From the NCBI GenBank assembly GCA_902826605.1, contig CADEFM010000001.1, positions 124,001 to 188,000 on the forward strand: 64,000 nucleotides of DNA, in the 5' to 3' direction. The position numbers were made by a program, and so were the translations under genes. This document shows, one piece after another, positions 52,408-62,207 of this stretch. This stretch comes from an uncultured Acidobacteriota bacterium. Lineage in GTDB: Bacteria; Acidobacteriota; Terriglobia; Bryobacterales; Bryobacteraceae. How positions within the stretch are numbered: position 1 is the first letter of the stretch; the number at the start of each line of letters is the position of its first letter. The notes beneath the pieces were generated by a model that was not told the origin of the DNA, ran no database searches, and saw only the letters and a list, made by a program, of their open reading frames with translations.

Positions 52408-53748
52408 ATGAACATTTGCGCACGCGGTTTCGCATTGCTCGCCGTAACGGCTTTTCTGGTTTGGCCGGCGGGTGGGCAGGATGTTCCGAACGACATCATC
52501 GTGCAGGCGATTCTCAAACCGGAAGGCAATCGCCTTCGTTTGCTGGTGCGAGTGCCCATGAACGCGATTCGCGGCGTCCCATTTCCCGAGCGCGGGCGGG
52601 GCTACCTGGATCTGGAAAAAGCCGAGCCGATGCTTCCCGCCGCCGCACAGGTGTGGGTAGCTGACTATATCACGGTCGTAGAGGATGATGTCCCGCTCCC
52701 CAATCCTTCAGTGGTGTCGGTGCGAGTGTCGCTTGAGTCCGACAAATCATTTGCAAGCTACGGCCAAGCTTTAGCCCACGTCACTGGACAAAAACTTGCA
52801 CCTGAAACCGATGTTGCCTGGCGTCAGACGATGCTCGATATTTTGCTCGAATATCCCATCCGCTCCGATAGATCGGAATTTTCGGTCAGGCTTGGGTTTG
52901 CGCGGCTAGGCGTACGCGTGGCTACGGGGCTTCGTGCCATTCTCCCTGACGGAGTTGAGAGGGCATTCGAGTTCACGGGCGATCCCGGGCTGGTTCGTTT
53001 GGATCCGCGCTGGTTCCACGCGGCAAGCCGTTTCGCCAGCGACGGTTTTTGGCATATTCTGAATGGAACGGATCACTTGTTATTTCTATTTTGCCTGGTG
53101 ATTCCGTTTCGCAGCGTCGGCACGTTTGTGCCCATTGTGACGGGTTTCACCGTTGCACACTCCATCACGTTGATCGCCTCCGCATTGGGTTTCGCTCCCA
53201 CCGTTCTTTGGTTTTCGCCTTTGATTGAGACGCTCATCGCGGTTTCAATTTTGTATATGGCGCTTGAAAATATCGTGGGCCATGGCAGTTTGCAGAAAAG
53301 ATGGATGATGGCGTTCGGTTTTGGTCTGATACACGGTTTTGGCTTTTCATTCGCGTTGCGTCAGACGATGCAGTTCGGCGGATCGCACCCGATCACTTCG
53401 CTGCTTTCCTTTAACGTGGGTATTGAGATCGGACAGTTCATCGTCCTGGCGGCGCTTATACCCGCGCTGATGGCGCTGTTCCGCTTCGTGATAGCGGAAC
53501 GCCTGGGCACTATTATTCTCTCGGCGTTGGCGGCGCACACCGCATGGCACTGGATGGTGGAGCGATGGACTCAATTGATCCAATTCCGTTTCGAGTGGCC
53601 TGCCTTCGACGCCCTATGGTGGGCTGGCGCGCTGCGGTATTTGATGGCAATCGTGGTACTGGCGGGACTGATGTGGCTGATTTCACTTTTTGTGGGGCGG
53701 CGCTCGGAATTGACATCGGGTAGCGTACAATCGAAACATGAAGGGTAA
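52408..53748 (+). CDS. HupE/UreJ-family membrane protein with extracytoplasmic domain
   Basis: Signal peptide (FALLAVTAFLVWPAGGQ), a beta-rich exported domain (about 25-205), then seven to eight membrane helices starting at the HupE motif FWHILNGTDHLLFLFCLVIP; further motifs FTVAHSITLIASALG and HGFGFSFAL. HupE/UreJ proteins are implicated in Ni or Co transport near hydrogenases and urease, but such genes are absent here, so the metal role is only a family suggestion. Ends 11 nt into the bacterioferritin gene. Confidence 0.82.
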   Translation: MNICARGFALLAVTAFLVWPAGGQDVPNDIIVQAILKPEGNRLRLLVRVPMNAIRGVPFPERGRGYLDLEKAEPMLPAAAQVWVADYITVVEDDVPLPNPSVVSVRVSLESDKSFASYGQALAHVTGQKLAPETDVAWRQTMLDILLEYPIRSDRSEFSVRLGFARLGVRVATGLRAILPDGVERAFEFTGDPGLVRLDPRWFHAASRFASDGFWHILNGTDHLLFLFCLVIPFRSVGTFVPIVTGFTVAHSITLIASALGFAPTVLWFSPLIETLIAVSILYMALENIVGHGSLQKRWMMAFGFGLIHGFGFSFALRQTMQFGGSHPITSLLSFNVGIEIGQFIVLAALIPALMALFRFVIAERLGTIILSALAAHTAWHWMVERWTQLIQFRFEWPAFDALWWAGALRYLMAIVVLAGLMWLISLFVGRRSELTSGSVQSKHEG

Positions 53749-54211
53749 TCCCAAGGTAATCGCAGTTCTGAACGAGGCGCTCAAAGAAGAATTGGCCGCC
53801 ATCAACCAGTATTTTCTGCATGCTGAGATGTGCGAAAACTGGCACTATAAGAAGCTGGCAGACTTCATTCGCAAGCAATCCATTGACGAAATGAAGCATG
53901 CGGAAGCCGTGCTGGAGCGCATTTTGTTCCTAGATGGCACTCCGGTGATGAACGCTCCCATGACGCTCAATATCGGACAAAATGTGAAGGAGCAACTGGA
54001 GAATGACCGCAAGCTGGAGGCGTCCGCTGTGGACATGTATAACAAAGCCGTAGAAACATGCCGCGCGGCGGGTGATAACGGTTCGCGGGAGCTGATGGAG
54101 CGGTTCCTAATAGACGAGGAGGAACATCTGGATTGGTTGGAATCTCAGCTTCACCAGATCAAAGAGGTGGGCTACGAACGGTATTTAACGGAGCAGATTA
54201 GCGGGGCTTAG
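53738..54211 (+). CDS. bfr: Bacterioferritin
   Basis: 157 residues, the ferroxidase four-helix bundle. Ligands: E18 in KEELAAINQYFLHAE, E51 and H54 in SIDEMKHAE, with Met52 that coordinates heme at the dimer interface; EEEHLDWLES near the C-terminus. Forms a 24-mer that oxidises and stores iron. The start lies inside the HupE-like gene's 3' end (11-nt overlap). Confidence 0.96.
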   Translation: MKGNPKVIAVLNEALKEELAAINQYFLHAEMCENWHYKKLADFIRKQSIDEMKHAEAVLERILFLDGTPVMNAPMTLNIGQNVKEQLENDRKLEASAVDMYNKAVETCRAAGDNGSRELMERFLIDEEEHLDWLESQLHQIKEVGYERYLTEQISGA

Positions 54212-54213
54212 TT

Positions 54214-55050
54214 GTGGATATTTACGACGAAATCGTGCGGCTTCGTAAAACCGGGCAAAAGTGCGCCGTGGCGACCATCGTTCAGGTGAACGGGTCTATT
54301 CCCAGCTATGAAAGCGCTAAGCTTCTGGTGCGCGAAGACGGATCGATGATTGGCACGGTGGGCGGCGGTTGCGTTGAGGCGGAAGTCTGGAATGCTGCCC
54401 GGGAAGTGATCGAGAGCGAAAAGCCCAAGCATTTGAATTTCAGCTTAGGGCAAGACGCGGCTTACGATAACGGCCTGATCTGCGGCGGGCAATTGAATAT
54501 CTTTGTCGAGCCGGTGATTCCGCAGCCGCGCGCATTCATCTTTGGCGGCGGGCATGTTTCGAAGAGCCTTTCCAAGGTCGCGAACTTGGCGGGATTCGCC
54601 ACCAGCATTATCGACGACCGCGAAGCTTTTGCCAACCGAGAACGTTTTCCAGAGGCCGAGGCCGTGTATGCGGATGAGTATGAGAAAGTATTTCCCCAGC
54701 TTGCCATCACCTCATCCAGCTACTTGATTATCGTCACGCGCGGTCATCGTGATGACATGCGGGTGCTGCAATGGGCTGTCACCACGCCGGCCCGGTATAT
54801 CGCGATGATCGGCAGCAAGCGCAAGACGATTTCCGTGGTCAAGCAGCTGGAAAAAGAAGGCATGCCGCGCGAAGCTTTCGAAAAGATTTTCGCGCCCATG
54901 GGATTGGAAATCGGCGCCGAATCGCCAGAGGAGATCGCAATCTCTGTGGTCGCGGAAATGATTGCTATCCGCCGCGCGCCGGAGTCGGATTGGCGAGCCT
55001 TATCGAAATCGGTATTCGCCCATGAGACTCTGAAGGCTCTCCTGAAGTGA
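54214..55050 (+). CDS. XdhC/CoxI-family molybdenum hydroxylase maturation protein
   Basis: 278 residues: an N-terminal XdhC domain (VNGSIPSYESAKLLVREDG, GTVGGGCVEAEVW) and a C-terminal Rossmann domain (AFIFGGGHVSKSLSKVAN, IAMIGSKRK, GLEIGAESPEEIAISVVAEM). These proteins sulfurate or deliver the Mo cofactor to xanthine dehydrogenase-type enzymes. Starts with GTG 2 nt after bfr and overlaps the MocA-like gene by 4 nt. No xanthine dehydrogenase gene lies in the window. Confidence 0.9.
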   Translation: MDIYDEIVRLRKTGQKCAVATIVQVNGSIPSYESAKLLVREDGSMIGTVGGGCVEAEVWNAAREVIESEKPKHLNFSLGQDAAYDNGLICGGQLNIFVEPVIPQPRAFIFGGGHVSKSLSKVANLAGFATSIIDDREAFANRERFPEAEAVYADEYEKVFPQLAITSSSYLIIVTRGHRDDMRVLQWAVTTPARYIAMIGSKRKTISVVKQLEKEGMPREAFEKIFAPMGLEIGAESPEEIAISVVAEMIAIRRAPESDWRALSKSVFAHETLKALLK

Positions 55051-55649
55051 TTGCCGGTGTGATTCTGGCCGCCGGGGCGTCCCGCCGCATGGGCAGCCCG
55101 AAAGCGCTTCTAGAATATCGCGGCGAAACTTTCATCGGACGCCTGGTGCGCATTTTTTCCGAAGTATGCGATCCCGTCATCGTGGTGCTGGGATATCATG
55201 CCGACAAGCTCGAACCCGCGATCGTGAGCAGCGGCGCGGGCAAGGTGAAATGCGTGGTCAATCCCGCGCCGGAACATGGGCAGTTGAGTTCGCTCCAGAC
55301 CGGGCTGGCCGCGGTTCCCAGGCAAGCAGAGGGCTTCCTGTTTGTTCCGGTGGATTGTCCCGCCGTGGAGGCGTCCACTGTCAGAGAGGTCATTGAACGC
55401 TTTCGCCATCGCCAGCCCGGCACGCAATTCGTTGTCCCGCAGTATCGCGGTAAGCACGGGCATCCCGTTTGTGCGGTGCGCTCATTGGCCGATGAATTTC
55501 TGGCACTGAGTACGGCGGGGCAAGCTCGCGATGTGGTTCACCAGCACGTCGCCCACACCGCGTATCTTGAGGTTGACGATCCAGGCATTCTGCGGGACGT
55601 TGACGATCCGGAAGCATACCGGCAGATGGTGGAAGCGTCACAGCAGTGA
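55047..55649 (+). CDS. MocA-like molybdenum cofactor cytidylyltransferase
   Basis: 200 residues of the MobA/NTP transferase fold: VILAAGASRRMGSPKALLEY, FVPVDCPAVEASTV (metal Asp) and QYRGKHGHPVCAVRS. The MocA branch attaches CMP to molybdopterin for xanthine-dehydrogenase-type enzymes, fitting its coupling (GTGA overlap) to the XdhC gene. Confidence 0.88.
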   Translation: MIAGVILAAGASRRMGSPKALLEYRGETFIGRLVRIFSEVCDPVIVVLGYHADKLEPAIVSSGAGKVKCVVNPAPEHGQLSSLQTGLAAVPRQAEGFLFVPVDCPAVEASTVREVIERFRHRQPGTQFVVPQYRGKHGHPVCAVRSLADEFLALSTAGQARDVVHQHVAHTAYLEVDDPGILRDVDDPEAYRQMVEASQQ

Positions 55650-55656
55650 ACTCACG

Positions 55657-57912
55657 ATGAAACGCACGATTTTCATCGCCCTGCTATGCCTGGGAATTGC
55701 CGGTGCTGCGGCATCCTTCCTGCCATTCGAGTTTTTAAAGCCGGGAATCGTCCGTACGCTGACGCGGAGCCTGGGACGACCGGTGGAAATAGGCGCTGTC
55801 CATTTAGCACTTTTCGCAGGTCCGGGATTTTCGTTGGAGGGCGTCACCATCCATGAAGACCCGCGTGCGGGTATTGAACCCTTCGCCTACGCGGGAACCG
55901 TCGAGGCGCGTGTCGATTTCGCCGGACTGCTGCACGGACGGCGCGGGTTTAGCAATCTGCGCCTGACCGATGCCACCGTCAATCTTGTGAAACCGGAACA
56001 CGATCTCTGGAATTTCGAAATGTTGATGCAATCCGGCGGGAGAGCGACGGAAATGCCCTCCATTCAAATGCGGGCCGCCCGAGTGAACTTGAAGTTCGGC
56101 CAAACTAAATCAGTATTTTATTTCGACGACGCGGATCTGGATGTTGAATCGGCCCAGGGCGGACTAGACGTGGAAGTTCGGTTGTCGGGCATCCCATTGC
56201 GTACGGATCGCCCGGCTCAAGATTTCGGCCATTTCTTCTTACGCGGAACTTCCGTTCCTTCTGCTTCCGGCCCTATGCTGAATTTATCGGTGGATCTGGA
56301 GCCAAGCTCCTTGGAAGCACTCGCGAGACTTGCCGATACTGCCAACTTTCCACTGAACGGGATGGTATCCGCGCAGGCGCGCTTGAGCGGTCCTCCGTCG
56401 GCCCTCATGGTCGAGGGCGCCGTGCAGCTGGACGATAGCAAGCGCGCGCGAATTGTGGAATTGCCATTTCGCGGTTCTCTAAATCTGGCAGAGCAGCGCA
56501 TGGAGTTGGCCAGTACCGGTAAGCAGCCGTGGAATGTGAGGTTGGATGCCGAGAATCTGGTCGCCTCGCCACGCTGGCAGGCATCGCTCGATTTGAACGA
56601 AGCGCCGCTGGCGCCGATCGTTTCCGGGCTTCGCCGTTTCAACATTCCGATACCGGAAAAGATCACAGCGATCGGGGTGCTGCAAGGCACCCTAGCATAC
56701 CGTTCAGGAGAGGGCTTTCAGGGCGCCGCGGAGGTTCGCGAGGCATCGTTCTCTCTGCCGGATGTGGACGAGATCAGCTCAAGCGCTTTGGCATTGCGCT
56801 TCAATGGGCTGGCCGTGATCTTACGGTCGGCGATATTCGCATCGAAGGAAACCGGCCAAACCACGCAGGTTGACGGCTCCTACACAATTTCCGGCGAATC
56901 CGCTGGACTAGTTCTGAAAATTGCGACGAAAGGTCTGCCATTGGGAGATTCCGCGTTCCTTGGTTTTGCAAACGCGCCATTTCTGGATCGGGCCGCTGGC
57001 GGCGTCGTTTCCGGCCTTCTTCAATACCGCGACGATGGGTGGTCGGGCGATTACGAAGTACAAGATACGGAAGTGGCTCTCGATGGGCTGGCCAAACCTC
57101 TCACCATTCACGCCGCCTTCATTAGCGCAAGCAGTGTGCGGGTTGCGATTTCCAGGTTGCAGGCCGAGGTAGACGGGGTCGAAGTGGCGGGTGATTATCG
57201 CTGGGATCTGGACGATGCTCAGAGCGCTCATCGTTTTCGGTTGAATATTCAACGCGTGGAAGGTTCCGCGATCGCGCGTCTGTTCAGTCCGGTGTTGTCA
57301 CGCGAAGGGGGGTTCCTGGCTAGGACGTTGCGTTTGGGCCTTAAGGCAGCGCCGGATTGGTTCACTCAGCGCAAGCTGGACGGCGCGATCTCTGTCGGAA
57401 CCCTGGATGCCTGGGGCTCACGGTTGCGGGTCGATACTGCGCATGTACTGTGGAATGGCGCTGTAATCCAGCTTTCCAGCATTGACGCCAGAACCACCCA
57501 GGGTGCAGCGCTGCGCGGCAACTTGTCCATCGATCTTTCGGAGCGCGCGCCAAAGTACAAGTTTGAGGGCGGCCTAAACGGTGTTCATTACAAGGGCGGC
57601 GACGTCAGCCTGCAAGGCTCTGCTGAAGGGGCTGGAAATGGCGCTGCACTACTTGCGAGTTTACGCGGGGAAGGAACGTTACGCGGCCGTGCTATTCAAT
57701 TTACTCGGGATACCCTCTTCCGCGCGGTTGCGGGGCGCTTCATGGTCACTGCGCCGAATGGAGCACCGGTGTGGAAGCTCAGTGAACTTGCTGTAACGCA
57801 GGGAGCGGACCTCTATTTGGGCGAAGGCGGAACGCAGCCGGATGGAAAGTTGGCGCTGGACCTAAAGAATCATGCAAAGCAGGTTCACTACACCGACACC
57901 GTTGGTCCATAG
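55657..57912 (+). CDS. AsmA-like exported protein
   Basis: 751 residues with an N-terminal signal/anchor helix (MKRTIFIALLCLGIAGAAAS), followed by AsmA-type N-terminal sequence (VEIGAVHLALFAGPGFSLEG, a long series of amphipathic beta-strands) and further repeats such as LTIHAAFISASSVRVAISRL. AsmA/TamB proteins form hydrophobic grooves in the periplasm that carry lipid between membranes. Start at ATG 55657, 7 nt after the MocA-like stop; the open frame reaches back to 55531 inside mocA. Confidence 0.85.
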   Translation: MKRTIFIALLCLGIAGAAASFLPFEFLKPGIVRTLTRSLGRPVEIGAVHLALFAGPGFSLEGVTIHEDPRAGIEPFAYAGTVEARVDFAGLLHGRRGFSNLRLTDATVNLVKPEHDLWNFEMLMQSGGRATEMPSIQMRAARVNLKFGQTKSVFYFDDADLDVESAQGGLDVEVRLSGIPLRTDRPAQDFGHFFLRGTSVPSASGPMLNLSVDLEPSSLEALARLADTANFPLNGMVSAQARLSGPPSALMVEGAVQLDDSKRARIVELPFRGSLNLAEQRMELASTGKQPWNVRLDAENLVASPRWQASLDLNEAPLAPIVSGLRRFNIPIPEKITAIGVLQGTLAYRSGEGFQGAAEVREASFSLPDVDEISSSALALRFNGLAVILRSAIFASKETGQTTQVDGSYTISGESAGLVLKIATKGLPLGDSAFLGFANAPFLDRAAGGVVSGLLQYRDDGWSGDYEVQDTEVALDGLAKPLTIHAAFISASSVRVAISRLQAEVDGVEVAGDYRWDLDDAQSAHRFRLNIQRVEGSAIARLFSPVLSREGGFLARTLRLGLKAAPDWFTQRKLDGAISVGTLDAWGSRLRVDTAHVLWNGAVIQLSSIDARTTQGAALRGNLSIDLSERAPKYKFEGGLNGVHYKGGDVSLQGSAEGAGNGAALLASLRGEGTLRGRAIQFTRDTLFRAVAGRFMVTAPNGAPVWKLSELAVTQGADLYLGEGGTQPDGKLALDLKNHAKQVHYTDTVGP

Positions 57913-57915
57913 CAA

Positions 57916-59505
57916 CTAAGGTGTCGCGGAGCCGACACGATAGATAGTTCCAATGCCTGCTTGAAACACCTGCGTTAATTCGTGGTTTGCCCGAACCAGT
58001 GCCTGCACTGCGGTGCGGTCTTCATCTCCGGTTTCCCGCGATAAATCCTCGGACGTGAAGTAGACGTATTCCAACCCGTGGCTCTTGCAGTACGCGACAA
58101 GGTCCCGATAGCTGCCACGAATGGAGTCGTGGTCCTCGGTGTACCACCACAACGGATCGAGTGTAAGATAGTTTCCCCGCCGTCCGGTGTAAAGATACAG
58201 CAGCGGATCTTCGTAGGATAAGATCTTCGCAGAGGGAGGCAGATTATTTGAGATCCATTGATAGGCCGCTCGTTGATCGCGTAATTTGTTGGCTCGCAAT
58301 GAGGCGGATTGCCGAGGGTAGAAGAACGTCATATACACCTGTAACGCTAATCCAATCCCGAGCACCAGAACCACGGCCGAGGCGAAGCCCCAAGCCACCA
58401 TGCGTTCGCTTGTATCTTGCTTGCGGAACGCCGCCCGTAGCATTTTCCAGAGGTGTTCGATCTCAACCACAAGGCCAGCGAGAAGCAGCGGGTAGATCGG
58501 AACCACGAAACGCTCCGTAGGAGGATAATTCCAAATCAACAGGAGTCCCGAACTTATCAATGCGAACGCGGCGTATTGCCGCGAGCCGCCGCGGCGCACC
58601 AGCCTTGCTGTCCCCGCGATCATGGCAACGCCTACCACCTGAGTCAGAATCTTCATCACAAAGGCGTCGAATACACGCGGCACTATCATCGAACCCATCG
58701 AATACAGCAACTGATCGAAGTTCTTCCAAAGAACCGTAGGCAGCAGTTTCAAACCATAGGGCATCAAGTTGTGCATGTAGTCGGTGTAGTACAGGGTGGT
58801 GGAATCCGTGGATGGCTGAGCGTTAGCGCGGGTCCACAGGCTCCATGCGATCACCGCCGGCAACATTGCGGCTGCGAACACCGCGGCTCTGCGTCCTTGT
58901 TCTTTCCATCGCGCCGGCGCATGCCAGAACATCGCCACGGGAACCGACACAAGCAATAGAATTCCCGCGGTTCTGGAGAGATACGCGCATGCGGCCAGTA
59001 CCCCTGCCAGCGCCGCCATCACGGGGCTTTCTTCGGCCGCGAGCATCACTGCCAGCAGCCAGCAGGTGAAGAACACATCGGAAAACAACATTCCGCCGAA
59101 CGCTAGCAAATATGGGTTCATCCCAAGTAGCGCTACCAACAGCCAGGCGCGCTGGTCGCTCAGTCCCATTTTCCGGTAGAGCATCCTCGCTAAGAAAAGG
59201 AATGCAGCCAGGGGAATCCAGGCGAACAAGGACCCTAGTCGAAGATTGTGCGGGAAATTCGGATCCAACTTCCAGATCAGTGACAGGTAGGCAGGGAATA
59301 GCGGTGGGAACTTTGTTTGTGGCGGAGCATCGGGAAAACTGTCAATTCGATAACTCCCTTCCGAGAGGCTCTTCGCAGAAACGAACAGCAATCCGTCGTC
59401 GTGCAGATACGAGAAGTGCGGCATGTCGCGGCTTTGCCAGACATATTGGATCGACGGGACGAGGATCGCCAGGAAAACGAGGATATGGAGTACGCGCCGG
59501 CTCAT
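57916..59505 (-). CDS. Polytopic membrane protein, glycosyltransferase 39 (PMT-like)
   Basis: 529 residues with about 10 membrane helices and a C-terminal extracytoplasmic domain (residues about 400-529). The N-terminal part has the acidic loop HDDGLLFVSAKSLSEGSYRI typical of GT-C (PMT/ArnT-like) enzymes that transfer a mannosyl or aminoarabinosyl group from a polyprenyl phosphate. Acceptor unknown. It converges on the AsmA-like gene with a 3-nt gap. Confidence 0.82.
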   Translation of the reverse strand: MSRRVLHILVFLAILVPSIQYVWQSRDMPHFSYLHDDGLLFVSAKSLSEGSYRIDSFPDAPPQTKFPPLFPAYLSLIWKLDPNFPHNLRLGSLFAWIPLAAFLFLARMLYRKMGLSDQRAWLLVALLGMNPYLLAFGGMLFSDVFFTCWLLAVMLAAEESPVMAALAGVLAACAYLSRTAGILLLVSVPVAMFWHAPARWKEQGRRAAVFAAAMLPAVIAWSLWTRANAQPSTDSTTLYYTDYMHNLMPYGLKLLPTVLWKNFDQLLYSMGSMIVPRVFDAFVMKILTQVVGVAMIAGTARLVRRGGSRQYAAFALISSGLLLIWNYPPTERFVVPIYPLLLAGLVVEIEHLWKMLRAAFRKQDTSERMVAWGFASAVVLVLGIGLALQVYMTFFYPRQSASLRANKLRDQRAAYQWISNNLPPSAKILSYEDPLLYLYTGRRGNYLTLDPLWWYTEDHDSIRGSYRDLVAYCKSHGLEYVYFTSEDLSRETGDEDRTAVQALVRANHELTQVFQAGIGTIYRVGSATP

Positions 59506-59583
59506 GGGTCCTTATCCTATCTTCGGTCCCGCAACTACAGTTCTTTAGCCGACCTGCGGTTCTTTGTGGCATCCTAAAAGTTC

Positions 59584-60573
59584 ATGCCTAAAATTCTTGT
59601 TACTGGAGGGGCCGGATATGTCGGTTCACACACCTCCCATGTATTGCTTCGCAAGGGAACGGAAGTAGTGGTGGTGGACGATCTGTCCCGCGGCTATCGC
59701 CACAACGTAGACGCTGCACGGCTGCACGTACGCCCTCTTGCCGACACTGAGTTTCTTGTGTCTTTGATGCAGCGCGAACAATTCGATGCCGTGATGCACT
59801 TTGCCGCGTATGCTTTGGTGGGTGAATCCACCGAAAAGCCGGAACTCTATTTCCGGAACAATGTGGCGGGAACTATATCGTTGTTGGATGCTATGTCCAG
59901 GGTGGGCTTGCAGCGACTGGTCTTTTCTTCCACCTGCGCGGTGTATGGCGAACCTGCGGTAGTGCCCATTACGGAAGACCTGCCGAAAGCGCCGTTGAGC
60001 CCCTACGGCGAATCGAAAGCCATTGTGGAAACCATATTGTCCTGGATGGACCAAGGCAGAGGCCTTCGTAGCGTCAGTCTTCGTTATTTCAATGCCTGCG
60101 GGGCGGAGCCGGATGCGGACCTTGGCGAAGAGCATGAGCCGGAAACACACCTGATTCCGTTGCTGCTTCGCGCCGCCGTAAGCGGGAAGCCGATTACGAT
60201 CTTCGGCGACGATTATCCGACTCCTGACGGCACCTGTATACGCGACTACATTCACGTGCTGGACCTGGCAGAAGCGCACATTGCCGCGTTGGATTGGTTA
60301 ATGGCCGGGAAGCCTTCCGCCTACTTCAACGTGGGAACGGGCAGCGGCTATTCGGTGCGCGATGTGCTGAATGCTGTGGAGAAAGTGGTGGGCAAGCCGG
60401 TTCCGTTTCACGTGGGCCCGCGGCGCGCGGGTGATGCACCGATGCTTGTGGCCAATCCCGCGAAGATACAAGCCGCTTTCGGTTGGAAGGCGCGCTATAC
60501 CCGAATTGAGGATATTGTTTCGATGGCCTGGGAGTTTGAGCGAAAGCACCACGAGCGGCGCAGCGCGAGCTAG
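59584..60573 (+). CDS. galE: UDP-glucose 4-epimerase
   Basis: 329 residues, extended SDR: ILVTGGAGYVGSHTSHVLL (NAD-binding GxxGxxG), FSSTCAVYGEP with the catalytic Ser/Thr, and SPYGESKAIVE with Tyr/Lys. Interconverts UDP-glucose and UDP-galactose. Shares the window with three other sugar-nucleotide genes but not directly adjacent to them. Converges on the VWA gene (4-nt overlap). Confidence 0.94.
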   Translation: MPKILVTGGAGYVGSHTSHVLLRKGTEVVVVDDLSRGYRHNVDAARLHVRPLADTEFLVSLMQREQFDAVMHFAAYALVGESTEKPELYFRNNVAGTISLLDAMSRVGLQRLVFSSTCAVYGEPAVVPITEDLPKAPLSPYGESKAIVETILSWMDQGRGLRSVSLRYFNACGAEPDADLGEEHEPETHLIPLLLRAAVSGKPITIFGDDYPTPDGTCIRDYIHVLDLAEAHIAALDWLMAGKPSAYFNVGTGSGYSVRDVLNAVEKVVGKPVPFHVGPRRAGDAPMLVANPAKIQAAFGWKARYTRIEDIVSMAWEFERKHHERRSAS

Positions 60574-61547
60574 TTTTCCGGTTCAATGGCGTAATAGCCC
60601 TTGCGAGCTTGCACCTTGTGGTCTTTATTGAGCGCTCGCAATTCGAGTTTGTGATAGCTTCCGTCGCGCTTGGGATCAGGCGGTGCATAGGTGATGGAAT
60701 ACTGTGAACGCATCTCTTCCTGAATCTGCGTGAAGATGTCGTCGAGCGTGTTCTTGCCGCTTACATGGAATACTTGTCCGCCCGTTTCACTGGACATGCG
60801 GCGCAGGTCTCCGTCACCCCCGAAGGAAGTGCCGAACGATCCGTATCCGTAAGCGCCGCGATCCACATAATAAATGCTGTAAATAATACAATCGGCCTTT
60901 TGTGCCGCCTCGATGGCCTTGTCGCGCGAAATCTTGCTGCCGGTGTCGACGCCGTCGGTGATCAGCACGATGGCCTTGCGTCCCACTTCGCGCTTTAGCT
61001 TTTCCTCGGCCGCTAAATAGACGGCATCGTACAAGATGGTTCCAGCCTGATTGCGTTGCGTAGGCACCGGCCCGGGACCCAGTCCGCCCACGGGGCTGCT
61101 GGGACGGAGTTCGTCAAGTCCGCGCTGCAAGGCGCGAGCGGAATTAGTTGCATCCTGCAGCAGCTCGGCCTCCGCCCCGAACTGCATCAAGAACGCTACG
61201 TCTTTCTGGCGAAGAACCTTCTGGAAGAACTGATAAGCCGCGCGTTTTTCATCCTGAATTAAGCGCTCTTGGCTGCCACTGGTATCCACTAGCAGCCCCA
61301 GCGTCAAGGGCAAGTCGGTTTCCCGAGTGAAGTTACGGATTGTCTGCTCTTTGCCATCCTCGAAAATCTTGAAGTCCTTCTGCTCCAAATTTCCGATAAT
61401 CGCGCCGTTCTTTGCACGTACGGACGCCAGCACGTTCACCAGGTTGACTTCCACCTTGATGACTGTATCGTTGTCTTGAGCAGCCAGAGCAAACGCCGCA
61501 GCTATCATGCCCGTAAACACTGATACTCGCTTGAGAACGGCGTTCAT
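60570..61547 (-). CDS. Secreted VWA-domain protein
   Basis: 325 residues from ATG 61547: signal peptide, the family's N-terminal strand VEVNLVNVLASVRAKNGAII, EQKDFKIFEDGKEQT, MIDAS motif DTSGS, and VLITDGVDTGSK in the VWA domain, with C-terminal SQYSITYAPPDPK. A paralogue of the VWA protein at 31260-32159, one of a set typical of Acidobacteriota. An upstream open frame to 61736 crosses the glycosylase gene and is rejected. Confidence 0.87.
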   Translation of the reverse strand: MNAVLKRVSVFTGMIAAAFALAAQDNDTVIKVEVNLVNVLASVRAKNGAIIGNLEQKDFKIFEDGKEQTIRNFTRETDLPLTLGLLVDTSGSQERLIQDEKRAAYQFFQKVLRQKDVAFLMQFGAEAELLQDATNSARALQRGLDELRPSSPVGGLGPGPVPTQRNQAGTILYDAVYLAAEEKLKREVGRKAIVLITDGVDTGSKISRDKAIEAAQKADCIIYSIYYVDRGAYGYGSFGTSFGGDGDLRRMSSETGGQVFHVSGKNTLDDIFTQIQEEMRSQYSITYAPPDPKRDGSYHKLELRALNKDHKVQARKGYYAIEPEN

Positions 61548-61601
61548 AACTACAATGTTAGGATGTTCGGTGACGCCGTGGGGTTTCATCGAGTTGGACC
61601 G

Positions 61602-62207
61602 ATGCGAAAAGCGATTCTTTACCTCAAGAAGTCCGATCCGATCCTGGCCTCCATCATTGGGCGCGCGGGCCCGTATAAAATCACCTACCGCGAGCCGGTG
61701 TTTGAAACTCTGGTGCGCTCCATTGTTTATCAGCAATTGAACGGGCGAGCTGCGTTGACCATTTTCAATCGTTTAGCGGCTGCTGTAAAGGTGTCACCGA
61801 TGACGCCCCAGGCAATCCTCAAACTTCGGCCTCAGACCATGCGAAAGATCGGCCTCTCCCAGCAGAAGACCCTCTATATCCGGGAACTCGCGCGTATGAC
61901 CCGCGATGGCGAGGTTCAGTTCGAACGTTTACTGGATCTGTCTGATCTGGAAATCGTTGAACACCTCACTCGCGTCAAGGGCGTCGGCGTGTGGACCGTG
62001 CAAATGTTCCTGATCTTCGCGCTGCGCCGCCCGGATGTCCTGCCGGTAGGCGACTTGGGAGTCCGAATGGCGATGAAAAAAGCCTATGGCTTGGATGCCC
62101 TTCCAACACCGGCCGAAATGGAAGAGATCGCCGTGCAGTGGAGACCCTATTGCTCCATCGCGAGCTGGTACATGTGGCGCAGTCTGGAAAATCAGGGGGC
62201 AATGTAA
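61602..62207 (+). CDS. DNA-3-methyladenine glycosylase, AlkA-like (HhH-GPD)
   Basis: 201 residues. HhH-GPD motif VKGVGVWTVQMFLIFALRRP then VLPVGDLGVR with the catalytic Asp (D151). Removes alkylated bases. ATG 61602 matches typical family starts (MRKAILYLKKSDPILASII); an ATG at 61563 with TACAAT at 61551-61556 is the alternative. Convergent with the binding-protein gene, overlapping by 16 nt. Confidence 0.9.
   Translation: MRKAILYLKKSDPILASIIGRAGPYKITYREPVFETLVRSIVYQQLNGRAALTIFNRLAAAVKVSPMTPQAILKLRPQTMRKIGLSQQKTLYIRELARMTRDGEVQFERLLDLSDLEIVEHLTRVKGVGVWTVQMFLIFALRRPDVLPVGDLGVRMAMKKAYGLDALPTPAEMEEIAVQWRPYCSIASWYMWRSLENQGAM

Noticed and set aside
61563..61601. Upstream start of the AlkA-like glycosylase
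   Set aside because: The extra 13 residues do not match family N-termini, although TACAAT upstream keeps it possible.
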